Source of the DNA: Granulicella sp. L46
Lineage (GTDB): Bacteria > Acidobacteriota > Terriglobia > Terriglobales > Acidobacteriaceae
NCBI RefSeq assembly: GCF_009765785.1
Contig: NZ_LMUT01000016.1
Coordinates: 194,212-258,211 of the forward strand
DNA length: 64,000 bases
Direction of reading: 5' to 3'
A program made the translations under genes and the position numbers. Below the pieces are notes generated by a model. That model worked only from the letters and a program-made list of their open reading frames with translations. It did no database searches and was not told the DNA's origin. The number at the start of each line of letters is the position of its first letter. Within the stretch, counting starts at the first letter, position 1. This document shows positions 53,000 to 62,152 of the stretch, one piece after another.

Positions 53000-55900
53000 T
53001 CAGGGTTTGGTGACGTCGATGGTGTTGTCGTCGGGGATGCGATCGATGAGCTTGTTGATCGGGTCGATGCCCGCGCGGGTTGGGAGTTCGTCGACGATGA
53101 TCTCGAAGGTGTTCTTCTCCTGCGTGATCTTTTCCTTCTTCAGGTAGAGAGCCTTCTCATGGTCCTTCTTGCCGGAGAACACACCGATGTCGACGTAGTC
53201 GGCGAGAGGCATAGGGGTTTCATTACCAGAGCCGTCTGACTTGAACTTCTTTGCCTGGACGGTGAGGGTTACCTTGTACTTCTTGTCGGGCGTCTGGACG
53301 TAGGTGGCGGTGAGGGCCTTGTTGTCGTAGAGGACGATGTTTTCGAAGGCGTCGGTGATGTAGTACTGATATTCGGGTGGGGTTTGAGCGCGGAGGGCAT
53401 CGACGAACTGACGAGTATCAGGGTAGGGCTGGTCCTGGTTGTCCGTGGCGTTAGCGTAGCGATACTGCATGAGGAAGTTATGCAGGGCGAGGTTTAGCTT
53501 GTCTTCGCCGATGAAATCCGAGAGACCATAGAGGACGAGCGAGCCCTTCTGATACCAGACGTAGGCTTCGCGCTGGACGAGGACGATGGGTGGCTCCTTG
53601 TGGGCTTCGCCAGCGCGGCCACGCAGATAGCCGTCGAGCTCGTGCTTGAGGAACTTATGCATCTGGTCGTCGCCGTACTTGTGTTGCGCGATACGGAGGG
53701 CAGAGTACTCGGCTAACGATTCGGACATCATGTTGGAGCCGGCGACGGCGCCGCCGATGAGTTGGTGGCCCCACCATTGATGGGCCAGTTCGTGCGCTGT
53801 GACGAAGTAGGTGCGGTCGATGTCCTTCTGGGGATCGAGGACGCGGCCGAGGAAGCCGGGCTCGGTGTAGGGAACTGTATTGGGGAAGGACTGGGCGAAG
53901 TTGCGATAGCGCGGGTACTCGAGGATGCGGAACTGTTTGAACTGGAAGGGACTGTAGTTCTTCTCGTAGTAGGCGAGTCCGGCTTTGGACGAAGCGATCA
54001 TATCGTCGACGTCGTAGGGGTGGTGCGGATCGTAGTAAACCTCAATGTTGATGGGGCCGTTGACGCCCTGGTAGACGTCACGCTTGACGTCGTAGCGGGC
54101 CGAGACGTAAGCGAAGAAGTCGAGGATTTTGACGTCGCCCATGCTGTAGGCGAAGTAGTGGCGGCCGTCCTGATGCCAGTCGCGCTGGAGATAGCCGGGA
54201 GCGATGGCGACCTGGGGCTTGCCTTCGGAGTCGTGATCGGAGGTGCTGACGACGGTGCTGTAGGTGATCCAGTCAGAGTCCTTGGTGAAGAGGTTGGTGC
54301 GGCTGCCAAGGGGGTCGCCGCGCTGGGGGAGATCCTGAACCGGTGCGAGGTGTTGTTCGCGACGGCGGCGGGCGTCGGTGAGCTCGAAGCCGCTGTCGTA
54401 GCCGATGGTAGGGAAGTAGCCGCTGTCGAAGAAGGTGCCGGAGTAGGCGAGCTCGGGACGTTCTCCACCGTCGCGGAAGCCATGCGAAGTGTAGCCGACG
54501 TTGAAGTTCATGTTCATCTTCTCGCCGGGAGCGAGCGGCTGATCGAGCGCGTAGATGGTGTAGAGATCGCGCTTGATGGTGGAGACTTTGTGGAAGGGGC
54601 GATCGAACTGAATGTTGGAGACGGACTGCTGGGTGTCGACGACGTGGATTTGCGAGATGGGTGAAGGCGTTTTGTTCTGGAGGACGAAGTGGCCGGTGCT
54701 GGAGAAGGAGCGGCGCTCGGGGAAGATGTCGATGTTGGCGTCGACGGCGATGATCTTGGGTTGCGGGAGGTATTGATACTTCTTGAAGTCGCGCTCGTAG
54801 TTGGCCTGGATGTCGCGCTGTTGGGGAGCGCTGAGGAATTCGTTGAGGACGTGGGTGTTGTAGAAGTACCAGACGCCGCTGCCGATGGCGATGAGCAGAA
54901 AAAGGATGCCGGCAGGCGCGAGGCGTGGGGCGCGATGGCGGAGATGGCGCAGGCGCGAGGCGAGGCCGTCGTCGGTACCGCGGACCGCGAGACCGATGGA
55001 GATGACCGCGAGTATGGCCGCGATGGCGAGCCAGTAGGTGATGGACCAGAAGAGAGCAGGAGCGAAGTGGCCGTAGCCATTCATGTCCGAGTAGATGTAG
55101 TTGGGCGTGTTGCCGAAGAGGTAGAGCGTGTTTTCCCAGCCGTGGGCTTGTAGCACGCCGAGGAGGACGAAGCTGCCGATGACGATGGCGTGGCCGATGA
55201 ACTTGTTTTTGAGAACGGTCTGCAGGAAGAGGGCGAGGAAGGTGTAGATGAGGATTTGGGGGAAGACGACGATGTAGAGCTCTTTGAAGTATTGGAGGAG
55301 CTCGAAGCGGAAGTAGCCGGCGAAGGTCTGCGAGAGGATGCCGCAGAACATCACGACGGTCAGCAGGGCGAGCTCGATGACAGCGAGGGCGGCGAGTTTG
55401 GAGAGCCAGTCGGTGGATTCGCGCATGGGGAGCGCGTCGTGGATGCCGTCGAAGTGGGTGTCGCGCTCGCGCCAGACGAGCTCGCCGGAGTAGAGCGTGG
55501 CGACGACGATGAGAAGGACGAAGGACTGGCCGCGAACGGCGTCGAGCATGAGGAAGGTAACAGGGTAGAGAGTGGCGTCGTCGACGTGGCCGGCAAAGTG
55601 GCCGCGGAGGAGGGCATACATCACGATCACAGCGAAGATGGCCCAAAACGGAAGCTCGGTGAAGATGTTCTTCACGCGGATGCGCGTGAGGGAGAGGAAT
55701 TGCTCAAAGGTGGTGGTGACGTTGAACACCTGGTGAACTACGGGGAGACGCTTGGCCACGAGGGAGCGAACGGCTTTCGCTGTGGAGGCATCGTTCTCAC
55801 GTTCGCGGGCGGCGCGGCGGCCCTGCGAGACGGAGGTGAGGGTTTCTACGGATAGGGGAAAGAGGGTGTAGACGACGAAGAGGCTAATGGCGCCGATCGC

Positions 55901-56650
55901 GGTCCAGACGAGGCGATTGTAGAGGACGACGCCGGACCAGGGGAGCTGCAGGGTGTTCTGCTCGACGGGGGTCCAGTAGCGGGTGACGGCGTCGAACATG
56001 CGGAGACCGACGGGATCGAAGATTGCGGACCAGAAGTGCTCGAGGCTACGTGTGGAGCTGAAGATGGCGTTGATGGTGAGGTAGACGACGAAGAAGACAA
56101 CGCCCTGGAGATAAACGACGAAGAGCTTGCGGGTGAGAGCGGCGATGGTGAAGAAGAGAGAGCCGAGAAAGAAGATCTGGACAACGGTAATGAGGAAGAA
56201 GGCGTGCAGGTACCAGTGGAAGGCGCCGTGGCCAATGCGAGCGTGGTCGGCCCAGGGAGCAAAGGTGCCGGTAGCTTCGCCGAGGACGAGTCCGAAGAAG
56301 ATGCAGACAGTAGTGATGAAAGAGCCAAGCCAGCGGCCGCCAAGGTAGGCGAACTTGGTGATGGGCTTGGTGAAGATGATCTGGTAGGTGTCGCGCTGGA
56401 AGTCGCGCAGGATGGAGGTGCCGAAGATGGCGGCGATGATGATGCAGCCGAAGAAGCTGAAGATGATGTAGAGAATGGAGGTCGACGAAGGACCGTTGAG
56501 GAAGACTTTGTCGTTGCCGGTGGTGAAGAAATCGTCGACGGCCATGGCCATGAAGGCGAGGGAAAAGAAGAGGGCGAAGTAGACGTAGGTAGAGAGGCTC
56601 TTCGCGCGGAGTTTGAGCTCGAATGTAAAGAATTCCCAAAACTGTGCCAT
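53000..56650 (-). CDS. ABC-2 permease fused to M1 family metallopeptidase
   Basis: 1216 aa, ATG with GGAAGGG upstream. The N-terminal half has about twelve hydrophobic spans in two blocks (MAQFWEFFTFELKLRAKSLSTYVYFALFFSLAFMAM; IFAVIVMYALLRG...), the ABC-2 permease layout with a large loop. From residue about 640 on it is an extracytoplasmic M1 aminopeptidase: VTAHELAHQWWGHQ near residue 950 with the HExxH zinc site, and SESLAEYSALRIAQ about 20 residues on with the third Glu ligand. The fusion recurs in Acidobacteria and Bacteroidetes. It works with the ATPase 57 nt upstream. Role inferred: export or release and trimming of peptides at the membrane. Confidence 0.92.
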   Translation of the reverse strand: MAQFWEFFTFELKLRAKSLSTYVYFALFFSLAFMAMAVDDFFTTGNDKVFLNGPSSTSILYIIFSFFGCIIIAAIFGTSILRDFQRDTYQIIFTKPITKFAYLGGRWLGSFITTVCIFFGLVLGEATGTFAPWADHARIGHGAFHWYLHAFFLITVVQIFFLGSLFFTIAALTRKLFVVYLQGVVFFVVYLTINAIFSSTRSLEHFWSAIFDPVGLRMFDAVTRYWTPVEQNTLQLPWSGVVLYNRLVWTAIGAISLFVVYTLFPLSVETLTSVSQGRRAARERENDASTAKAVRSLVAKRLPVVHQVFNVTTTFEQFLSLTRIRVKNIFTELPFWAIFAVIVMYALLRGHFAGHVDDATLYPVTFLMLDAVRGQSFVLLIVVATLYSGELVWRERDTHFDGIHDALPMRESTDWLSKLAALAVIELALLTVVMFCGILSQTFAGYFRFELLQYFKELYIVVFPQILIYTFLALFLQTVLKNKFIGHAIVIGSFVLLGVLQAHGWENTLYLFGNTPNYIYSDMNGYGHFAPALFWSITYWLAIAAILAVISIGLAVRGTDDGLASRLRHLRHRAPRLAPAGILFLLIAIGSGVWYFYNTHVLNEFLSAPQQRDIQANYERDFKKYQYLPQPKIIAVDANIDIFPERRSFSSTGHFVLQNKTPSPISQIHVVDTQQSVSNIQFDRPFHKVSTIKRDLYTIYALDQPLAPGEKMNMNFNVGYTSHGFRDGGERPELAYSGTFFDSGYFPTIGYDSGFELTDARRRREQHLAPVQDLPQRGDPLGSRTNLFTKDSDWITYSTVVSTSDHDSEGKPQVAIAPGYLQRDWHQDGRHYFAYSMGDVKILDFFAYVSARYDVKRDVYQGVNGPINIEVYYDPHHPYDVDDMIASSKAGLAYYEKNYSPFQFKQFRILEYPRYRNFAQSFPNTVPYTEPGFLGRVLDPQKDIDRTYFVTAHELAHQWWGHQLIGGAVAGSNMMSESLAEYSALRIAQHKYGDDQMHKFLKHELDGYLRGRAGEAHKEPPIVLVQREAYVWYQKGSLVLYGLSDFIGEDKLNLALHNFLMQYRYANATDNQDQPYPDTRQFVDALRAQTPPEYQYYITDAFENIVLYDNKALTATYVQTPDKKYKVTLTVQAKKFKSDGSGNETPMPLADYVDIGVFSGKKDHEKALYLKKEKITQEKNTFEIIVDELPTRAGIDPINKLIDRIPDDNTIDVTKP

Positions 56651-56706
56651 GTAAACCCTTCCGTTTCGCTATACGCTGTGGGTGTGTTTGCCGGTAAGAA
56701 GCGGGG

Positions 56707-57603
56707 CTAATTCACTGGGGCAGCGTTGGCGGCGTGGTTGGTTAGGTTGAGGAAGTAGACGTCCTCGAGGCCGGAGTCTACGGGCTTGAAGTCGGGGCCG
56801 GGGTTGGAGTCGGCGTAGATGCGGACTTCGTGGAGGCCACCGACTAGGTGGGTGGAGATGACATTGAAAGAAGCTTCGAGCGCACGAAGCTCGTCGTCGG
56901 TGGAGACGACCTTGGAGAAAATCTTGCCGTTGAGAGCGTCAAGGGCGGAAGCTGGAGAGCCTTCGAGGAGGACTTCGCCGCTGGCGATGATGGCCATCCG
57001 TGGGCAGAGTTCGCGGACGTCGTCGACGATGTGGGTGGAGAGGATGACGGTGACGTTGGAGCCGATGGAGCTGAGGAGATTGAGGAAGCGGTTGCGCTCG
57101 GCGGGGTCGAGGCCGGCGGTGGGCTCGTCGACGATGATGAGCTTGGGATTGGCGAGCAGGGCCTGGGCGATGCCGAAGCGCTGCTTCATGCCGCCGGAGT
57201 AAGTGCTGAGGGACTTCTTGCGGGCGGCCCAGAGGTTGGTCTGGTTGAGCAGGGCATCAACCATCTGGCTGCGCTCCGTCTTGTTGGAGATGCCCTTCAT
57301 GATGGCGAGATGGTGGAGCATGTCGAGCGCGGACATCTTGGGGTAGACACCGAATTCCTGGGGGAGATATCCGAGGACTTTGCGGACGGCGTTCTTGTCC
57401 TTGAGGACGTCGATGCCGTCGAGCGTGACGGTGCCGGAGTCGGGATCCTGGAGGGTGGCGACGGTGCGCATGAGCGAGGATTTTCCTGCGCCGTTGGGAC
57501 CGAGGAGACCGAACATTTCATTGCCGATGGTGAGGGAGAGATTCTTGAGTGCCTTGACGCCGTTGGGATAGGTCTTGGATAGACCAGAGATAGTGAGTGC
57601 CAC
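56707..57603 (-). CDS. ABC transporter ATP-binding protein
   Basis: 298 aa from the GTG at 57603, which has CGGAGGG about 10 nt upstream; longer starts add about 70 residues unlike the family. It has Walker A LLGPNGAGKSSLMRT, Q-loop GYLPQEFGVYP, signature STYSGGMKQRFGIAQALLANP, Walker B LIIVDEPTAGLDPAERNRF and the switch His region STHIVDD. It belongs to the ABC-2 (CcmA/DrrA-like) ATPases and pairs with the permease-peptidase fusion that starts 57 nt downstream on the same strand. Confidence 0.93.
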   Translation of the reverse strand: MALTISGLSKTYPNGVKALKNLSLTIGNEMFGLLGPNGAGKSSLMRTVATLQDPDSGTVTLDGIDVLKDKNAVRKVLGYLPQEFGVYPKMSALDMLHHLAIMKGISNKTERSQMVDALLNQTNLWAARKKSLSTYSGGMKQRFGIAQALLANPKLIIVDEPTAGLDPAERNRFLNLLSSIGSNVTVILSTHIVDDVRELCPRMAIIASGEVLLEGSPASALDALNGKIFSKVVSTDDELRALEASFNVISTHLVGGLHEVRIYADSNPGPDFKPVDSGLEDVYFLNLTNHAANAAPVN

Positions 57604-57751
57604 GCGCGGGTGCCCTCCGATGCGTATGAAAGCTGAATGATTGCAGTAGCCGGAATATATCACGGCGACCGTAATTTGGGATGCTGGTTGAGCGGTGCAA
57701 TCGGGGATGTCTTTGAATTCAGGGGACGACAGTTTCTGTGGGTAACGCGGT

Positions 57752-60289
57752 TCAGGCCTGGCAGAGAGTGAGGATTGTTGGGCCGAAGGTGTCGAGCTTT
57801 TCGGGGGCGACGCCACGGACGTTGCGGAGTGTCTCGAGGCTGGTCGGGGCGGCTAGCGTGATGTTGCGCAGGACCGTGTCGGAGAAGATGAAGAAGCTGG
57901 GCAAGCCGGCGGCGCGAGCGGCCTCGCGGCGCCAGTCCTTCAGGCGGTCCTCGAGGGCTAGTTGCTCGGCGGTGAGCTCTGGAGCGGGCGGTGGCGGCGG
58001 AGCTGGGCGCTTGTTGGGGTGAACAGCGGAGGTTTGGGTGTTGGCAGCGATCGAGAGCAGCGGTTGGAAAGCTTCTGAGCGCCTTGTCGGGGCGAAGTTC
58101 TTCGGGGTCCTTCGACTCCGCTCCGCTTCGCTCAGGATGACGGGCTTCTGGGTGGTGGGCTGTGGTGCGTCGCCGCGGCAGATGGCGATTAGGTCTGCGC
58201 CGTAGCGGTCTACCTTGGTTGGGCCCATGCCGGAGATCGCGTGGAGGGCGCTTAGGTTCTGGGGCGCGCTGGTGGCGATGGCGCGGAGGACAGCGTCCCC
58301 GAGGATCATGAAGGCTGGCGTCTTGGTGGGACGGGCGATCTCGGTGCGCCAGGCGCGGAGTTGGGTGAAGAGGTGGTCGGCTGCGGGGTTGAGGGCGTCA
58401 GTTTGCTGCGAACCCACCTTAGCCGAGGATGAAGCTCTCGGCGAAGATGGGGCACCCGACTTGGTGCGGGAGCGCTTTCCGGGAACGGCGGAGAGGTTGG
58501 TGCGGAGCCAGACGGTGTCTAGTGTGGCGTCGTCTGGGGTTCGGCCTTCGTGGGTGATCGCGGCTTTGCGGTACGTGATGTCGCGGCCTTCGGGCGAGGT
58601 GAAGGTGTCGTTGGTTAGGGTGATGAGGGCGGCGCGGGCCAGGCCATCGAGTAGGATGTCGAAGTCCTTGCGGTCCTTCATTAGGTGGAGATCGGTGAAG
58701 AGCTTGCCCGTGGACGTGCTGCGGTGCTCGAGGGCGGAGAGGATCTCGCGGAGCCAGGTGCGTTCCTGCGCTGTAGGTTGATGCGCGGTCTGCGCGGAGC
58801 CTGTGTCGCCAGGGTTGCAGATGTCGCAGAGGCCGCAGGTGGTGGCCTTGTCGCTGGTGTCGCCGAAGTGCTGGACTAGCGCGTGCATGCGGCAGTCGGT
58901 GGATTCGGCGAAGGCGATCATGCCATCGATCTGGGCACGGCGGACGGCGACTTGCGTCTCGTAGGCGGATTGCCAACGCGGGGCAGCAGTGGAATCCCGG
59001 GTCCCAGAATCGGGACGCGGGGCACCCGAGTTTTCGTCGGCGAGGCGGACGTCGCCGTTCATGTCCATGAGGGCTACGCCGGCGACGAGGAGCTTCTCGA
59101 TGGTGCGGTCGAGGGTGTCGCGATCGATTGGCGTGCGTTTCTTGAGGATTGCGTTGTGGAGCACGTCGACTTGCGTGAAGTCTGCGGGAAGGCAGATGGC
59201 TACGCGCTCCAGGTCGGAGGTTGGCGGGTAATTTTTTTCGAGGAAGAATTCTTGTAATCGGCGGTCGGCGAAGCCGTGGAGGAGGATGGTGCGCGAGGGG
59301 AGGCCATCGCGACCGGCGCGGCCGATCTCCTGGTAGTAGGCTTCGACGGAGCCGGGTAGCGCTACGTGGATTACTGTGCGGACGTCGGCCTTGTCTACTC
59401 CCATGCCGAAGGCTACTGTGGCGACGACTACGTCTAATTTGCCGGAGAGGAACGCTCGCTGGACTCGGTCGCGGGTTGTCGGGTCGAGGCCTGCGTGGTA
59501 TGCGGCTGTTGGGAAATGCTTGTGGAGCGTGGTCGCGAACTCTTCGGCTTGCTTGCGCGAGCCGGCGTAGATGATCGCGGGGCGCGCGTTTGGTTGCTGC
59601 AAGATGTTCAGCGCGAAGTCTGCGCGTTGCGGCTTGGAGAGCTCGATGGCCTGAATGGCGAGGTTGTGACGTCGGAATCCCGTGATGAAGATGGCTGGAT
59701 TTTGCAGGTCGAGTTGTAGGGCTATGTCGCGCTGGACTGTGGGTGTTGCTGTCGCGGTTAGAGCGATGATCGGTGCAGGCCGCAGGGCTGGGAGGTACTG
59801 GCCCAGCGTTCGGTAGTCGGGGCGGAAGTCGTGGCCCCAGGCCGAGATGCAGTGGGCTTCGTCGATGGCGACGAGGACCGGTTTGCGCTTGGCGAGCATC
59901 TCGGGGAAGCCGGGGACGCGCATGCGCTCGGGGGCGATGAAGAGGAAATCCAAGTTGCCGGCCAGGTAGTCGCGGCAGGCTTCGCGGGCGTCGTCGCGGG
60001 AGAGGCCGGAGTGGACCCGGGCGACGCGGAGGCCGAGGGCGGTTAGCTTGGCAGCCTGGTCGTCCATGAGGGCGATTAGCGGCGAGATGACCAGTGCTGT
60101 GCCGCCGCGAGCCAGGGCTGGGAGCTGGTAGCAAAGGCTCTTGCCCGCTCCTGTGGGCATGACGAGGAGGACGTCACGACCGGAGGCGGCGGCCTCGCAG
60201 ACCACTTGCTGGTGGGCGCGGAAGTCGCCGTGACCGAAGACGCGGTGGAGGAGCTCGGATAGGGTCTCGGTTGGTTGCAGCGTGGGCAT
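57752..60289 (-). CDS. recQ: ATP-dependent DNA helicase RecQ
   Basis: 845 aa. Helicase motifs: RAHQQ, MPTGAGKSLCYQLPAL (Walker A), VAIDEAHCISAWGHDFRPDY (DEAH-type box with the RecQ-specific SxWGHDFR), IALTATAT, VATVAFGMGVDKADVRTVIH and YYQEIGRAGRDGLPS (motif VI). A zinc-binding RQC region has CRMHALVQHFGD...CGLCDIC. Two HRDC domains follow, at about 630-700 and about 765-845, joined by a linker that contains a repeat element (separate entry). RecQ resolves recombination intermediates and restarts forks. No strong ribosome site is seen at the ATG. Confidence 0.95.
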   Translation of the reverse strand: MPTLQPTETLSELLHRVFGHGDFRAHQQVVCEAAASGRDVLLVMPTGAGKSLCYQLPALARGGTALVISPLIALMDDQAAKLTALGLRVARVHSGLSRDDAREACRDYLAGNLDFLFIAPERMRVPGFPEMLAKRKPVLVAIDEAHCISAWGHDFRPDYRTLGQYLPALRPAPIIALTATATPTVQRDIALQLDLQNPAIFITGFRRHNLAIQAIELSKPQRADFALNILQQPNARPAIIYAGSRKQAEEFATTLHKHFPTAAYHAGLDPTTRDRVQRAFLSGKLDVVVATVAFGMGVDKADVRTVIHVALPGSVEAYYQEIGRAGRDGLPSRTILLHGFADRRLQEFFLEKNYPPTSDLERVAICLPADFTQVDVLHNAILKKRTPIDRDTLDRTIEKLLVAGVALMDMNGDVRLADENSGAPRPDSGTRDSTAAPRWQSAYETQVAVRRAQIDGMIAFAESTDCRMHALVQHFGDTSDKATTCGLCDICNPGDTGSAQTAHQPTAQERTWLREILSALEHRSTSTGKLFTDLHLMKDRKDFDILLDGLARAALITLTNDTFTSPEGRDITYRKAAITHEGRTPDDATLDTVWLRTNLSAVPGKRSRTKSGAPSSPRASSSAKVGSQQTDALNPAADHLFTQLRAWRTEIARPTKTPAFMILGDAVLRAIATSAPQNLSALHAISGMGPTKVDRYGADLIAICRGDAPQPTTQKPVILSEAERSRRTPKNFAPTRRSEAFQPLLSIAANTQTSAVHPNKRPAPPPPPAPELTAEQLALEDRLKDWRREAARAAGLPSFFIFSDTVLRNITLAAPTSLETLRNVRGVAPEKLDTFGPTILTLCQA
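58103..58145 (+). repeat. Dispersed repeat inserted in frame in recQ
   Basis: GGTCCTTCGACTCCGCTCCG followed by CTTCGCTCAGGATGACGGG is a REP-like sequence that, from memory, is common in intergenic DNA of Acidobacteria and other bacteria. Here it is translated on the minus strand as VILSEAERSRRTPKNF (about residues 714-729) in the linker between the two HRDC domains of RecQ. The frame is kept, so the insertion is tolerated. Only one copy is seen in this window. Confidence 0.55.
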
Positions 60290-60369
60290 TGCTGGGTTTA
60301 TCTTCGCATATTGTTTGCCTACAGTCGGTGGAAGGCCGCACCGGTGTTCGAGGGGGTACCCCCCTCCCC

Positions 60370-60455
60370 CCTGCCGGGTAGTACTTGCTGGGCAAGTAGT
60401 TGATATGAGATGGCTTAAGTGGCGAAGTATCCCCGGCAGGAGGGGATACTTCGCC
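60370..60455. repeat. Structured intergenic element upstream of recQ
   Basis: A perfect 14-bp hairpin GGCGAAGTATCCCC-ggcagga-GGGGATACTTCGCC (60421-60455) overlaps a competing 9-bp pairing CCTGCCGGG (60370-60378) with CCCGGCAGG (60432-60440). Inside lies a third stem TACTTGC-tgg-GCAAGTA (60382-60398). The pairings are mutually exclusive, as in attenuators or in degenerate REP/BIME-type repeats. It lies 80-165 nt upstream of the recQ start. The rest of the gap to 60865 has no gene and no other clear structure. Confidence 0.6.
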
Positions 60456-60865
60456 TGTAAAGTAGGGCAAGCATTGGGGTTATGCGAAAAGTATCGCGGC
60501 CATTGGAGTTTTCGCTAAAAAGCACCCCAGGGCTCGCCTCAGGCTGATATGTGTCGGGCTGGCGGCTCTTAAGTACGTGTGGGGCGAGAGTGGAGGGGCT
60601 TATTTAATTGTACGTGGGTGGTGGGGTAAGTATGCCAAAGTCTGGAGAGAGAAATCGTCAATGGGGGCGGGGGTTTTGTGGGTTTAGAGGGTGCTTGGGG
60701 GGTTGACACGCGGATTTTGGGTTGTTTTTGAGGGTGGTTCTGGAGATTTATTTTGTGCTGCGTGGACGGCGAGAGTTTCCTGCGGGGCGGAATGGACGGG
60801 TCGGTCGCGCGCGTTAGGCAGAGTCCCACTCATGACGATGAGCCCGTTAAGCATGGGGCACCTGG

Positions 60866-61525
60866 CTAGTGTTTGGACGTGCGGTTTTTGAGGCGGTCCA
60901 GTTGGGAATTCATGAAATGGAGGCACTCTAATTCTCGTTCGCGGGTAGGGTGGTGGGTTGTTGCGTAGTCCGGAAGGGGTGGAAGGGCTGCGAACGAATT
61001 GACGAGTTCGACGAATAAAGGTGGAGGATGGTTTGAGATATTCGTGACTCGATTGGTTTTCCCGTGGAAGGTGAGTGTGAGCTGATCAAGATTTCCATCT
61101 GAAGTGGGGTGGGTTGGCTGGTAGAACTCACAGAGGCGACAGAATCCTCCGTCCCGTGCCTTGGAGATAAGCGCGATGGCTTGGTCGGGAGGGATCTTAA
61201 GGTGCTTGTCGACATCGTGAAGAGGACAGCCGGAAGTGAAGCCAGGGATTAACGTGGCTACCGCATCGCGCTCTACGCGACCGTCGCCGTAGATGCGCAC
61301 CGTGTACGGAGTGCCTGGCATGCCGTCGAAGGTGGCGAATTCGAGGGAGTCGGTGGCTTGGACTGGAGCTTTGCTGAGCGGCTTGATCAAGGCGAGAAGT
61401 GGGCAGTTGAGTCTGGGGCGATTGGGCAGGTTGATGTGGGGACTGAAGTAGAAGTACGCAAGGACTAGAAGTCCGGAGAGGAACCAGATGCTGACCTTGC
61501 GCAAAAATCCGGCGCGGACGTTCAT
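60866..61525 (-). CDS. DUF6438 domain lipoprotein-like protein
   Basis: 219 aa from the ATG at 61525, which overlaps the previous stop (ATGA); a longer frame would read through the neighbour out of frame. An N-terminal membrane segment is present (FLRKVSIWFLSGLLVLAYFYF). The DUF6438 pattern follows: LEFATFDGMPGTPYTVRIYGDGRVERD, then IPPDQAIALISKARDGGFCRLCEFY and SDGNLDQLTLTFHGKTNRVTNISN. The family is uncharacterised and usually periplasmic or anchored in Acidobacteria and Bacteroidetes. It is co-transcribed with the DUF1761 gene. Confidence 0.82.
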   Translation of the reverse strand: MNVRAGFLRKVSIWFLSGLLVLAYFYFSPHINLPNRPRLNCPLLALIKPLSKAPVQATDSLEFATFDGMPGTPYTVRIYGDGRVERDAVATLIPGFTSGCPLHDVDKHLKIPPDQAIALISKARDGGFCRLCEFYQPTHPTSDGNLDQLTLTFHGKTNRVTNISNHPPPLFVELVNSFAALPPLPDYATTHHPTRERELECLHFMNSQLDRLKNRTSKH

Positions 61526-61950
61526 GCCTTGCGCTTGCCCTTCCAGGCGCCGACGATGGCGCCCATGAGGAGCAGGTCGCAGAGGCCGTAGCCTGCGTTG
61601 ATGGCGTAGAGGGAGAGGGGGCGGATTTCGAAGATGTAGTCCTTGGCGAAGGTGGTGGCGATGAAGCCGAGCCAGAGGACGGCGCCTACCTTGATGCCGC
61701 GGAAGAGGGTTTGTTCGCCGGAGGCCTGGATGCAGACGGAGAGGACGGCTGCGGTGACGAAGGAGCAGAGGAGGGCGACGGCGTACTGGATGGGAGGCGT
61801 GATGTGGGGTTGGCTCATGAGCCATTCCATGGAGCGGTCGATGCCGGCTAGCCAGGGTTTGAGGAAGAAGCTGAACCAGCCGGCTTCGAAGAGGAAGGAT
61901 GCAAGCATCGCGACGACGAGGGCTGGCCAGTAGAGACGGATGGGACGCAT
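61522..61950 (-). CDS. DUF1761 membrane protein
   Basis: 142 aa from the ATG at 61950, which has GGAGG upstream; the frame runs 83 codons further but without family similarity. The N-terminus MRPIRLYWPALVVAMLASFLFEAGWFSFFLKPWLAGI matches the DUF1761 start (a Trp-Tyr..F...W segment). Three more membrane spans follow, including YAVALLCSFVTAAVLSVCIQ and VGAVLWLGFIATTFAKDYIFE. Function unknown; an inner-membrane protein. Its stop overlaps the DUF6438 start. Confidence 0.85.
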   Translation of the reverse strand: MRPIRLYWPALVVAMLASFLFEAGWFSFFLKPWLAGIDRSMEWLMSQPHITPPIQYAVALLCSFVTAAVLSVCIQASGEQTLFRGIKVGAVLWLGFIATTFAKDYIFEIRPLSLYAINAGYGLCDLLLMGAIVGAWKGKRKA

Positions 61951-62152
61951 GGGGACCTCCGGTGGATTCAGCGACTTTGTATCATCCTGGTGGACCGGTG
62001 GGAAGGAAAATGATTGCGTCAGGCACGGTGGCGGAGATTTTTTGTTTGGTGGAGAGACTTGGGATGTGGGTGGTTCGTCTATGCTCGTACCACCGGTAAT
62101 CAATACATAGAGGCAAAAACAGCTGGCAGTTGTTTTGCTTCGGAGGAAGAAC

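Noticed and set aside
54273-55646. Arg/His/Pro-rich 457-codon frame within the ABC-M1 gene
   Set aside because: Composition typical of an out-of-frame shadow; the real frame carries permease and M1 motifs.
58419-60134. 571-codon Arg/Pro-rich frame within recQ
   Set aside because: Shadow of recQ in another frame; no ribosome site and no family.
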